A stretch of DNA of 64,000 nt from NCBI GenBank assembly GCA_030647435.1, contig JAUSJX010000056.1, forward strand, positions 1 through 64,000. The letters run 5' to 3'. The stretch is from Candidatus Rokuibacteriota bacterium (GTDB taxonomy: Bacteria > Methylomirabilota > Methylomirabilia > Rokubacteriales > CSP1-6). Positions 40,742-52,832 of this stretch are shown here, one piece after another. The position numbers and the translations under genes were made by a program. The notes under the pieces were generated by a model that worked only from the letters and a program-made list of their open reading frames with translations, was not told where the DNA came from and did no database searches. Positions within the stretch are counted from its first letter, which is position 1; the number at the start of each line of letters is the position of its first letter.

Positions 40742-40770
40742 AGTGTACCACCCGGGTCGGGGGGCACCAA
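40742..40770 (-). promoter_or_regulatory. Predicted promoter of tRNA-Sec
   Basis: On the minus strand, TTGGTG (40770-40765), a 17-nt spacer and TACACT (40747-40742). The predicted start near 40735 is about 27 nt before the mature tRNA 5' end. The -35 is weak and partly lies in a 20-bp tandem repeat. Confidence 0.45.
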
Positions 40771-40806
40771 ACGCGCTCGAGGTTCCCCAAACGCGCTGGA
40801 GGTTCC
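40767..40806. repeat. 20-bp tandem duplication upstream of tRNA-Sec and the cytochrome gene
   Basis: Two copies (40767-40786 and 40787-40806) of ccaaacgcgct[cg]gaggttcc with one mismatch, in the divergent control region. The minus-strand tRNA-Sec promoter -35 overlaps copy 1, so the pair might bind a regulator. Confidence 0.9.
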
Positions 40807-40842
40807 GAGGATAGCGGGGGGAGCGTGATAGGCTCGCGAGCC

Positions 40843-42075
40843 ATGGGACGGACGACCCGGCTCGTGACGGTAGCGCTGCTTGCTCTGGCGCTGCCCGCCG
40901 GCGCCGCCGACCCGACGCCGCGGCCCGGCGCGATCGAAGCCGACGAGCGCGGGTTCCTCGAAAAGCACTGGCGCCGCGCCATCCCACCCCAGGGGCCAGC
41001 GCCCGCGCGCTTCTCTCCTATCGAGCGCTCGCTCCAGCCGGAAGCCTGCGGCGCCTGCCACCCGGTCCAGTTCGGCGACTGGCAGGCCTCGCTTCACTCG
41101 AAGAGCATGGGGCCCGGCGTGGCCGGCCAGCTCGTCGAGATGGCACGGCGAGAGCCCGCCGCCGCGCGATCATGCTCGCGCTGTCATGCGCCCGTCGCCG
41201 AGCAGCGGCCTGCGCTGGTCGACGCGCGCGGGGTCGTCTCCAACCCCGACTTCGATCCGGCGCTCCAGTCCCGGGGCGTCATCTGCGCGAGCTGCCACGT
41301 GCGGGGGCACGAGCATTTCGGCCCGCCGCGCAGGGACGGCTCGACGGCGAGCCGCGCGCCGCACGCGACGCTCCCGCACAATGGCGTCACGCGGACGACC
41401 GCCTTCCTCCGCGCCGGCTTTTGCGCGAGCTGCCACCAATTCGGCGCCGACGGCCTTTCCCTGAACGGCAAGCCGCTCGAGAACACCTACGAGGAGTGGC
41501 GCGGGAGCCCGGCGGCGCGCCGGGGACTCCAGTGCCAGCACTGCCACATGCCGGATCGGCGTCACCTCTGGCGCGGCATCCACGATGCGGACATGGTGCG
41601 CTCCGGCGTCGAGATCACCGTGAGAGCGGACCGGGCGCGCTACCGCGCGGGCGACCTCGTGCGCGCGACGCTGGCGATCGCAACGCCGAGGATCGGGCAC
41701 GCCTTCCCCACCTACGTCACGCCCCAGGTGCTGGTGCGCGCCGAACTCGTGGACGCCCAGGGACAGCCCGTGGCCGGGAGCGTCGAACAGCGCGTCATCG
41801 CCCGCCAGGTGCCGCTCGACCTTTCGCGCGAGATCTCCGACACGCGCATCCCGCCCGGGGGGCGCTTTACCCTCGACTACTCGCGGCGGCTCGAGGCGGT
41901 GGGCCTGAAACTTCGCGTCACCGTGACCGTGCTGCCGGACGAGTTCTACACGCGCTTCTTCGAGGCCCTGCTGGCGGCGGGAGCGGGCGAAGGCGAAGCG
42001 CAGATCAGGGCAGCGCTCGAGGCCACGCGCCGCTCGGCCTACACGCTGTACGTCAAGGAGCTGCCGCTGACCTGA
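40843..42075 (+). CDS. Periplasmic multiheme cytochrome c, five heme-binding motifs
   Basis: 410 residues from the ATG at 40843. Signal peptide (about 1-22, ALLALALPAGAA). Five CxxCH motifs begin at about Cys69 (CGACH), 111 (CSRCH), 148 (CASCH), 194 (CASCH) and 231 (CQHCH). The first is followed by FGDWQASLHS, as in cytochrome c554-type proteins. The C-terminal 165 residues are a heme-free beta-rich domain. It is likely an electron carrier or reductase in the periplasm. It is divergent from tRNA-Sec, and no redox partner is adjacent. Confidence 0.9.
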   Translation: MGRTTRLVTVALLALALPAGAADPTPRPGAIEADERGFLEKHWRRAIPPQGPAPARFSPIERSLQPEACGACHPVQFGDWQASLHSKSMGPGVAGQLVEMARREPAAARSCSRCHAPVAEQRPALVDARGVVSNPDFDPALQSRGVICASCHVRGHEHFGPPRRDGSTASRAPHATLPHNGVTRTTAFLRAGFCASCHQFGADGLSLNGKPLENTYEEWRGSPAARRGLQCQHCHMPDRRHLWRGIHDADMVRSGVEITVRADRARYRAGDLVRATLAIATPRIGHAFPTYVTPQVLVRAELVDAQGQPVAGSVEQRVIARQVPLDLSREISDTRIPPGGRFTLDYSRRLEAVGLKLRVTVTVLPDEFYTRFFEALLAAGAGEGEAQIRAALEATRRSAYTLYVKELPLT

Positions 42076-42111
42076 GAGTGCCGGCGGGGACTGTCGTCAC
42101 CGCGCGGGCCC

Positions 42112-42354
42112 TCAGGCGCCGCCGGCCAGCGGCGGGAACATGGCCAGCTCGTCGCCCGGGGCCAAAACCTGCTCCGGGTCGGCGTCGCGGCCATTGACCA
42201 CGGTGAGGCAGGCCAGCTCGCCCGGGATCTTGAGGGACTCCACCACGTCGCGCACGGTGGCGCCGGGAGGAAGATCGAGCGAGACGCCGTCGCCGTGGGC
42301 GCCGGCAGGCAGGTAGGGCTGAAGGGTCGCGAAAAGCCGGACTTCGACCTTCAT
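42112..42354 (-). CDS. MoaD/ThiS family sulfur-carrier-like protein ending in Gly-Gly-Ala
   Basis: 80 residues. Beta-grasp fold of the MoaD type: MKVEVRLFATLQPYLP, then LPPGATVRDVVESL and a C-terminal GDELAMFPPLAGGA. Functional carriers end exactly in Gly-Gly, which is adenylated. Here one Ala follows, so the tail would need trimming or the protein works differently. It is a likely molybdopterin or tungstopterin synthase small subunit; no moaE or moeB is nearby. It lies 13 nt after the transglycosylase gene. Confidence 0.85.
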   Translation of the reverse strand: MKVEVRLFATLQPYLPAGAHGDGVSLDLPPGATVRDVVESLKIPGELACLTVVNGRDADPEQVLAPGDELAMFPPLAGGA

Positions 42355-42367
42355 CCGGCCGCGGGAG

Positions 42368-43600
42368 CTAGTCGGCCGGGAGGGCCGAGGCGATCCGGAG
42401 CCGGTCGCCCGGGCGGATGCGCGCGGCCTCGTCGAGCTCGTTCCAGCGCGTGAGCTCGGCGGCCGAGACGCCGTAGCGCTTGGCGATGGTGCCCACGGTC
42501 TCTTTCGGCTGGACGACGTGGATCTCCGGCTTGCCCACCTGGCGGCCGCGGCCGGCCGCCGCGAGCCGCTGTCCGCGCGCGCGCTCCTGGGCCCCGACGA
42601 ACCGCTCAGAAACACCCACGGGGAACTTCAGCAAATAGGGCCCGCCCGGGGGCGTCTGCTTCAGCCTCAATTCGGGATTGAGCTCGTACAGGACCTCGAC
42701 GCCGATGCCCGCGAGCGCCGCGGCCCGCGAGAGCGCAAGACCCGAAGGCACAGGGGCGGCTTCGTAGGCGAGCGGCTCGGTCTGGGAGGCCGTGAAGCCG
42801 TACCGCTCGGGCTCGCGGCCGATGAGGGTCGCCGCCTGGATGGCGGGGACGAAGTTCTTAGTCTCTTCACGGAGGATGCGTCCCCGCGTCAGCTCCCAGA
42901 AGTCGCTTGTCCCGAGCGCCTTCATCGCGCGGAGGATCTTCATCTCACCGGCGTTGTACCCCGCCTTGGCGAGCTCCCACGAGCCGAAGAGCGCATGGAG
43001 GTCCCTGAAATAGCGCGCGGCAGCCACCGTGGATTTCTCGGGATCGAGGCGCTCGTCCACCCAGCGGTCCACGCGCAGCCCGTAGCGCCGCGCCGTGGGC
43101 GCCATGAACTGCCACAGCCCCTTGGCACCCGCCCGGGACACCGCGACTGGGTTGAAACCGCTCTCGATCATCGCGGTGAACATGAGGTCCTCGGGCAGCC
43201 CCTTGTCCCTGAGTACGCCCTGGATCATCTCGGCGTAGCGGCCCGAACGATCGAGCCACCGCTCGACCACCGCCCTTCGGTCGCCCGTTTGGAACTGTTC
43301 GAGGAAGCGTCTGACCTCGGCATTGTCACGGATGGGGAACGTGGGCGCTGCGGGGCTGAATGACTCCGTCCCGGCTCCGTCAGAGGTTTGACGGGCAGAT
43401 CCCGGGCCCGACTCGGCTGGGTCCCGGGGAAGCAGAGGCTCCTGGGGGGCCTCGACCGCCCGGTCCTGGACGGGGAGCTCGGAGGCCGGTGGGAAGGGGG
43501 AGAACCCCTCCAGCTCCGCCCCGGCCACCCTTGGATGTCCCAGGGCCGCCAGGCAGAGGAGCAAGAAACCGATACCGCGGGGCCCGTTCTGGAAGGACAT
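42368..43600 (-). CDS. Membrane-bound lytic transglycosylase with LysM domain (MltD-like)
   Basis: 410 residues from the ATG at 43600. The signal peptide (about 8-28, GIGFLLLCLAALG) is followed by a Pro/Glu-rich linker and the SLT domain (about 110-265), with catalytic Glu in MIESGFNPVAVSRAGAKGLW. A C-terminal LysM domain follows (about 355-405, VVQPKETVGTIAKRYGVSAAELT). It cleaves peptidoglycan glycan strands. A longer upstream frame exists but has no signal peptide at its start. The Shine-Dalgarno is weak. Confidence 0.9.
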   Translation of the reverse strand: MSFQNGPRGIGFLLLCLAALGHPRVAGAELEGFSPFPPASELPVQDRAVEAPQEPLLPRDPAESGPGSARQTSDGAGTESFSPAAPTFPIRDNAEVRRFLEQFQTGDRRAVVERWLDRSGRYAEMIQGVLRDKGLPEDLMFTAMIESGFNPVAVSRAGAKGLWQFMAPTARRYGLRVDRWVDERLDPEKSTVAAARYFRDLHALFGSWELAKAGYNAGEMKILRAMKALGTSDFWELTRGRILREETKNFVPAIQAATLIGREPERYGFTASQTEPLAYEAAPVPSGLALSRAAALAGIGVEVLYELNPELRLKQTPPGGPYLLKFPVGVSERFVGAQERARGQRLAAAGRGRQVGKPEIHVVQPKETVGTIAKRYGVSAAELTRWNELDEAARIRPGDRLRIASALPAD

Positions 43601-43681
43601 GGAGAGGAACTTGAGGGGTTGTACCACGGACGGACAAGTGGGGTCAACCCCCCAGGCAGGGCTGGCCAGGACGGATAGCCC

Positions 43682-43710
43682 TTGACACATAGGCGGCCAC
43701 AACGTATCGT
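43682..43710 (+). promoter_or_regulatory. Strong predicted sigma70 promoter of the Lys/Asp-repeat protein gene
   Basis: A perfect TTGACA (43682-43687), a 17-nt spacer and TATCGT (43705-43710). A second TTGACA starts at 43735. The following AAGGAGGTG (43759-43767) is a full-strength ribosome site 8 nt before the ATG. High expression is expected. Confidence 0.75.
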
Positions 43711-43775
43711 AACCACTCGCAAACTAAGGTGGTTTTGACACGCAGTCGGGACAGAAGGAAAGGAGGTGAATCCAC

Positions 43776-44042
43776 ATGAAGAAGATCATCGCGCTGGTGA
43801 TTGGTATTGCTTTCGCTTTCGGCACGGCGGGCTTCGCAGCCGCTCAGGCGCCTGCCGTGGCCCCCAAGGCCGAGGACAAGATGGACAAGAAGGCCGACGA
43901 CAAGAAGGCGGCCGCCGACAAGAAGGCGGCCGACAAGAAGGCGGCCGCCGACAAGAAGATGGGCGACAAGAAGATGGCCGACGACAAGAAGATGGGCGAC
44001 AAGAAGGCGGCCGACGACAAGAAGATGGGCGACAAGAAGTAG
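43776..44042 (+). CDS. Small secreted Lys/Asp/Ala repeat protein
   Basis: 88 residues. Signal peptide (MKKIIALVIGIAFAFG, cleavage near AAAQA-PA, about residue 25). The mature 64 residues are almost only D, K, A and M, in repeats of DKKAA(A), DKKMG and DKKMADD. There are no cysteines or known domain. The protein should be disordered and highly positively and negatively charged. A strong promoter and near-perfect Shine-Dalgarno suggest abundant product. A terminator-like hairpin follows. The role is unknown: metal, polyphosphate or anionic-polymer binding, or envelope stress, are only possibilities. Confidence 0.85.
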   Translation: MKKIIALVIGIAFAFGTAGFAAAQAPAVAPKAEDKMDKKADDKKAAADKKAADKKAAADKKMGDKKMADDKKMGDKKAADDKKMGDKK

Positions 44043-44070
44043 CGTCGCGGCAGCCGCTCAGAGTCATCCG

Positions 44071-44102
44071 GGGCGCCGCTCCTCTAACGGGGGGCGGCGC
44101 CC
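44071..44102. terminator. Bidirectional GC-rich hairpin between convergent genes
   Basis: Arms gggcgccgc (44071-44079) and gcggcgccc (44094-44102) around a tcctctaacggggg loop. It lies 29 nt after the stop of the Lys/Asp-repeat gene and covers the last codons and stop of the opposing gene (44084). There is no clear T-tract, so termination efficiency is uncertain. Confidence 0.6.
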
Positions 44103-44797
44103 TGCCGCGTCCGGGGAGTGGCCGGCTGGTCCGGATCAGGAACGCGGCGATCCTCCCTGACCCCCGTCATCCACTCGTTGCGGTCGTGGAACCGCACCGT
44201 CGCTTCCTCACCTGCCCTCACGGTTACGGGCCTCCACCAAAACGTCACGGTCGTCTGGCCGAAGACCCGCGGGCGCATCTTGTAGCGCTCGGCCTCGCCC
44301 CGCTTCGGACCGGGCGGGCGCTTGGCATGCGGCGTCTCGCGCCAGGCCAGCAGCATCCAGGCGCCCTCGGGCACCCGCTGAAAGCGGAAGGCGCCCACGC
44401 TGTCCGAGGACTCGCCGAGAATCAACTGGCCGGCTCCCGTGTCGATGAGCGTCCGCTCGAAGGCCAGGCGGGCCGCGCTCACCTTGGGCTCCGCCTCGAT
44501 GTAGGCATCGGGCGAGTCGCGCGAGTGCGTCTTGATCGCCTCGAGCTCGGCTTCGAAGGCAGCCGAACGCGGCAGGAGGAGCACCGAGACTGACACGTAG
44601 GGCGTGGCCTCTCCGCCAGGCCGTCCTTCCGCGTAGGCCCGGCCCTCGACGCTGCCGAGCGATCCCCGCTCACGCGCCGCGAGGAGCGGCGCGACCAGCG
44701 CTGCCACATCCCCAGCCGACGCGACGCTCGTTACTCCGAGCAGCAGAAGCATCACCCCCGAAACGGTCGAGCGAGCGCCGGAGCTCCGGTTGGTCAT
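44084..44797 (-). CDS. Secreted protein of unknown function, co-transcribed with pit
   Basis: 237 residues from the ATG at 44797, overlapping the pit stop (ATGA). Signal peptide (about 10-28, TVSGVMLLLLGVTSVASAG). The mature protein has a VEGRAYAEGRPGGEATPYVSVSVLLLP segment, split here between about residues 45 and 71, and VPEGAWMLLAWRETP, a pattern seen in carboxypeptidase-regulatory-like beta-sandwich domains. There are no catalytic residues. Function unknown. Confidence 0.7.
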   Translation of the reverse strand: MTNRSSGARSTVSGVMLLLLGVTSVASAGDVAALVAPLLAARERGSLGSVEGRAYAEGRPGGEATPYVSVSVLLLPRSAAFEAELEAIKTHSRDSPDAYIEAEPKVSAARLAFERTLIDTGAGQLILGESSDSVGAFRFQRVPEGAWMLLAWRETPHAKRPPGPKRGEAERYKMRPRVFGQTTVTFWWRPVTVRAGEEATVRFHDRNEWMTGVREDRRVPDPDQPATPRTRQGAAPR

Positions 44798-45789
44798 CCG
44801 TGGGGAAGGACGAGCCAGGTCGCGGCCGCGAGAGCGCCAGACAGCGGGATGGTCAGGATCCATGCCCACACGATGCGCCCCGCCACGCCCCAGCGCACGG
44901 CCGAGAACCGCTGCGTGGCGCCGACACCCATGATGGAGCCGGCGATGGTGTGGGTCGTGCTGACGGGTATGCCGCCGATCGCCGTGCCGATCAGCATCAC
45001 GGCCCCGGCCGTCTCGGCGCAGAAGCCGCCGACCGGGCGCAGCTTGGTCAGCCGCATCCCCATGGTCTTGACGATGCGCCAGCCGCCGGCCATGGTCCCG
45101 AGCGCAATCGCCGCGTGCGCCGCGAGAATGACCCAAACCGGCACGTAGAACTCGGGGCCCAGGTAGCCGCCCGAGAAGAGCAGGATGGCGATAATCCCCA
45201 TGGTCTTCTGGGCATCGTTGGTGCCGTGGCCCAGGCTGTAGAAGGCCGCGGAGATAAGCTGGAGCCTGCGGAAGAGCGCGTCTACGCGGCTCGGGCGCGC
45301 GCCCCGGAAGATCCAGAGGGTCGCCACCATGAGCGCGAAGCCGAGCGCCATGCCGATGACCGGGGCGAGCACGATGAACGCCGTGATCTTGAGCAGTCCC
45401 GTCGCCACCAGCGCGCCCCAGCCCGCCTTCGCCACCGCGGCGCCGGCGAAGCCGCCGATCAGCGCATGCGACGAGCTCGACGGGATGCCGTAGTACCAGG
45501 TGATCAGGTTCCACACGATCGCGCCGGTCAGGCCGCCGAGGATCACCCACTGGTCCACCACGCCCGCGTCCACGACGCCCTTCCCGACGGTCTTGGCGAC
45601 CTGGACGCCGAAGCCGAAGGCCGCCACGAAGTTGAAGAAGGCCGCCCACGCCACGGCCTGCATGGGCGTGAGCACGCGCGTGGAGACGACGGTCGCGATG
45701 GAGTTGGCGGCGTCGTGGAAGCCGTTGATGTAGTCGAAGGCGAGCGCGACGGCGATGATGAACGCCACCAGCAGGATAGATCCGCTCAT
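44794..45789 (-). CDS. pit: Inorganic phosphate transporter, Pit family
   Basis: 331 residues, about ten membrane helices. The two family repeats are visible: DYINGFHDAANSIATVVSTR near the N-terminus and SLGHGTNDAQKTMGIIA in the middle. It imports metal-phosphate by proton symport. The DUF47 gene 19 nt upstream is the usual regulatory partner. Confidence 0.95.
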   Translation of the reverse strand: MSGSILLVAFIIAVALAFDYINGFHDAANSIATVVSTRVLTPMQAVAWAAFFNFVAAFGFGVQVAKTVGKGVVDAGVVDQWVILGGLTGAIVWNLITWYYGIPSSSSHALIGGFAGAAVAKAGWGALVATGLLKITAFIVLAPVIGMALGFALMVATLWIFRGARPSRVDALFRRLQLISAAFYSLGHGTNDAQKTMGIIAILLFSGGYLGPEFYVPVWVILAAHAAIALGTMAGGWRIVKTMGMRLTKLRPVGGFCAETAGAVMLIGTAIGGIPVSTTHTIAGSIMGVGATQRFSAVRWGVAGRIVWAWILTIPLSGALAAATWLVLPHG

Positions 45790-45808
45790 GTCCGGGGTGC
45801 CGCCCGGC

Positions 45809-46426
45809 TCAGGCCATCTTGAGGGTGATGCCCTCGATCACGTTGAGCACGTCCTCGCAGCGGTCGGTGACGGCCTCCATCGTCTCGTACAGCTCCTTCC
45901 ACTTGATCACCTCGATGGCGTCCGTGCCGCCCTCGAACAGCGCCGCCAGCTCGTCGCGCAGCAGGCGGTCGGCCTCGTTCTCGAGGCGGTTGACCTCGAT
46001 GGAGTGCTTCTGGTAGAGGGGCGAGAGCGTGCGCAGGCAGCGCACCGCGCGGTCCGTCTCCTCGGCCGTCTTGACGATGATCTTGGCCATGGCGAGGCAT
46101 CCGTCCGTGGGGTTCTTGATCTTGTACAGCAGCAGCCGGTCGGCGACCGCGTCGATGAGGTCCAGCACGTCGTCGAGGCGGCTTGCAAGCGCGTAGATGT
46201 CCTCCCGATCGATCGGGGTAACGAACGTGGTGTTGAGCCGCCGGACCACCTCGTGGGTGACCGCGTCGCCGGCGTGCTCGAGGTCGCGGATCTGCTGCAC
46301 CTTGGCCTGGGCTGAGGGGTAGTCGAGCGTTAGCTCCTCCAGCACCCTGGACGCCGAGACGATGTGGCCGGCCTGCTGCTCGAAGAGGTCGAAGAAGTTC
46401 TCGTCGCGTGGAAGGAGACGAAACAC
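45809..46426 (-). CDS. DUF47 family PhoU-like protein, putative Pit regulator
   Basis: 205 residues from a GTG at 46426, 7 nt after GGAGAGG. All-helical PhoU-like protein (RDENFFDLFEQQAGHIV, DLEHAGDAVTHEVVRRL, NRLENEADRLLRDEL) with the conserved acidic metal-binding positions. Known to act with Pit transporters. A TTGACA (46460-46455) with a 17-nt spacer and a weak GAGGAT lies upstream, back-to-back with the yacG promoter. Confidence 0.92.
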   Translation of the reverse strand: MFRLLPRDENFFDLFEQQAGHIVSASRVLEELTLDYPSAQAKVQQIRDLEHAGDAVTHEVVRRLNTTFVTPIDREDIYALASRLDDVLDLIDAVADRLLLYKIKNPTDGCLAMAKIIVKTAEETDRAVRCLRTLSPLYQKHSIEVNRLENEADRLLRDELAALFEGGTDAIEVIKWKELYETMEAVTDRCEDVLNVIEGITLKMA

Positions 46427-46475
46427 GCTTCATCCTCTCCCGGGTCGCCCCGCATGTCAACGGCCCCCGGCCGGT

Positions 46476-46504
46476 TTGACAGTCACTGGAGCTGTGGCTA
46501 GGAT
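46476..46504 (+). promoter_or_regulatory. sigma70 promoter of yacG, giving a leaderless transcript
   Basis: A perfect TTGACA (46476-46481), a 17-nt spacer and TAGGAT (46499-46504). The GTG start is at 46511, 6 nt beyond the -10, which is where transcription should begin. No leader or Shine-Dalgarno can fit. Confidence 0.7.
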
Positions 46505-46510
46505 TCGGTT

Positions 46511-46726
46511 GTGCGATCCGACGAGCCCGCCGCCGGCCGGCAAACCCGCTGCCCGCGCTGTGGAAGCGCAATGGCCTGGGAGGGCAACCCGCACAGGCCC
46601 TTCTGCGGGATCACGTGCCGGTTGATCGACCTCGGACGGTGGCTCGACGAGCGCTACCGCGTGGCCGTCGACGCGCTGCCCGAGGAGCTCCCGCCCGACG
46701 ATCGTCCGGCGCGGCCCGCCAAATGA
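46511..46726 (+). CDS. yacG: YacG family zinc protein (DNA gyrase inhibitor-like)
   Basis: 71 residues from a GTG. Four zinc cysteines (CPRCG then FCGITC) and the family tail LIDLGRWLDERYRV. In E. coli YacG binds GyrB and blocks DNA gyrase. The stop overlaps the start of the site-2 protease gene (ATGA). Confidence 0.93.
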   Translation: MRSDEPAAGRQTRCPRCGSAMAWEGNPHRPFCGITCRLIDLGRWLDERYRVAVDALPEELPPDDRPARPAK

Positions 46727-47364
46727 CAGAACTGCTCGGCGATCCCGCGGCTTTCCTCCAGCGCCTCGTCCTCCAGGTTCCCGCGCTTTTGATCGCGGTC
46801 ACCGTCCACGAGCTGGCGCACGCCCTCGTGGCTGACCGGCTCGGCGACCCGACGGCGAGGTCGCTCGGGAGGCTCACGCTTAATCCACTGCCGCACATCG
46901 ATCCCCTCGGAGCCCTGGCCTTCGTCCTCGCGGGCTTCGGATGGGCCAAGCCCGTGCCGGTCAACGCACAGTACTTCAGGAACCCGCTGCGAGACATGAG
47001 CCGGGTGGCCGCGGCCGGCCCCATCGCCAATTTCCTGGCGGCCTTTGCGGCGCTGGTGCTGCTCCTCGCGCTGAAGCCCGCGGGCGTGCTGCCGGAGGCC
47101 GCCCTGCGCGCGCTGTCGTACGTCTACACGTACAACCTCGTGCTGGGGATCTTCAACCTGATCCCGCTGCCGCCCCTCGACGGCGGGCACTTCCTGCCGT
47201 ACCTGCTGCCCCGCGGCATGGCGGGCGCGCTCCGCGGCCTCGAGCGCTACGGCATGCTCCTCTTGCTGGCGCTCGTGTTCACGGGCGCGATCCAGTGGAT
47301 TCTCGGACCGGTCTTTCTCTGGGCGAGCCGGCTCATGATCATGCTCGCTCGGCTGATCGTCTGA
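46723..47364 (+). CDS. Site-2 protease family protein (M50)
   Basis: 213 residues, about five membrane helices, no PDZ domain. Zinc site HELAHA near residue 25 and NLIPLPPLDGGHFLP near residue 148, the NxPPxxxLDGG-like motif of intramembrane metalloproteases. Short family members of this type have no assigned substrate. Translationally coupled to yacG and convergent with the rrn operon. Confidence 0.92.
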   Translation: MTELLGDPAAFLQRLVLQVPALLIAVTVHELAHALVADRLGDPTARSLGRLTLNPLPHIDPLGALAFVLAGFGWAKPVPVNAQYFRNPLRDMSRVAAAGPIANFLAAFAALVLLLALKPAGVLPEAALRALSYVYTYNLVLGIFNLIPLPPLDGGHFLPYLLPRGMAGALRGLERYGMLLLLALVFTGAIQWILGPVFLWASRLMIMLARLIV

Positions 47365-47370
47365 GGCGGA

Positions 47371-47405
47371 CAAAACAAAGCGCCCGGACCTTTCGGTCCG
47401 GGCGC
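47371..47405 (-). terminator. Intrinsic terminator of the rrn operon
   Basis: An 11-bp perfect stem gcgcccggacc / ggtccgggcgc (47380-47405) with a tttc loop, followed on the minus strand by ctttgttttgt. It lies just after 5S. The stem may also stop the plus-strand protease transcript. Confidence 0.88.
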
Positions 47406-47413
47406 CTGAATTA

Positions 47414-47530
<117 letters not shown>

Positions 47531-47540
47531 AATCGGATGG

Positions 47541-50649
<3,109 letters not shown>

Positions 50650-50699
50650 TCAAAGAGCTTCGCGGCCGGAGCCGCGCCTCTCTCAATCGCGTTCACGCC

Positions 50700-50775
50700 T
50701 GGTGGAGATGACCGGATTCGAACCGGCGACCCCCTGCTTGCAAAGCAGGTGCTCTCCCAACTGAGCTACATCCCC
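50700..50775 (-). tRNA. tRNA-Ala (anticodon UGC)
   Basis: 76 nt with encoded CCA, 5' GGGGATGTAGCTCAG; anticodon loop CTTTGCAAG gives UGC. It lies between 16S and 23S. Confidence 0.97.
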
Positions 50776-50787
50776 AGCACGCCATTC

Positions 50788-50864
50788 TGGTGGGCCTTCC
50801 TGGGGTCGAACCAGGGACCTCGCGCTTATCAAGCGCGCGCTCTAGCCAGCTGAGCTAAAGGCCC
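50788..50864 (-). tRNA. tRNA-Ile (anticodon GAU)
   Basis: 77 nt with encoded CCA, 5' GGGCCTTTAGCTCAGCTGG; anticodon loop CTTGATAAG gives GAU. It precedes tRNA-Ala in the 16S-23S spacer, the common arrangement. Confidence 0.97.
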
Positions 50865-50875
50865 AGAAGAATAAA

Positions 50876-52654
<1,779 letters not shown>

Positions 52655-52660
52655 ATGCGA

Positions 52661-52673
52661 TTTTCAAAGAACG
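52661..52673 (-). promoter_or_regulatory. boxA-like antitermination element
   Basis: CGTTCTTTGAAAA on the minus strand resembles the boxA consensus used by NusB/NusE complexes in rrn leaders. It lies about 130 nt upstream of 16S, inside the leader. Confidence 0.6.
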
Positions 52674-52792
52674 GCGGGGTAATGACCCCTTTGGATGAGG
52701 TGGAACAGGTCAGCTTGAGTGCTTCCGACCCGCTACCGTCTCTCAACACCCACCGCAGAGGCGTTGCCGCCTATGAGGGTGGGCAATAGGTG

Positions 52793-52821
52793 ATGATACG
52801 GATGGGCCAAGGGCGTGTCAA
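52793..52821 (-). promoter_or_regulatory. rrn operon sigma70 promoter
   Basis: A perfect TTGACA (52821-52816), a 17-nt spacer and TATCAT (52798-52793) on the minus strand, 11 nt beyond the tyrS stop. No additional P1/P2 pair is seen. Confidence 0.85.
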
Positions 52822-52832
52822 GCAAATCCTTT

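Noticed and set aside
35970-42354. Selenoprotein with in-frame TGA near the sel cluster
   Set aside because: I checked the TGA-terminated genes here; none continues with matching family sequence or a Cys-homolog position, and no SECIS-like hairpin follows.
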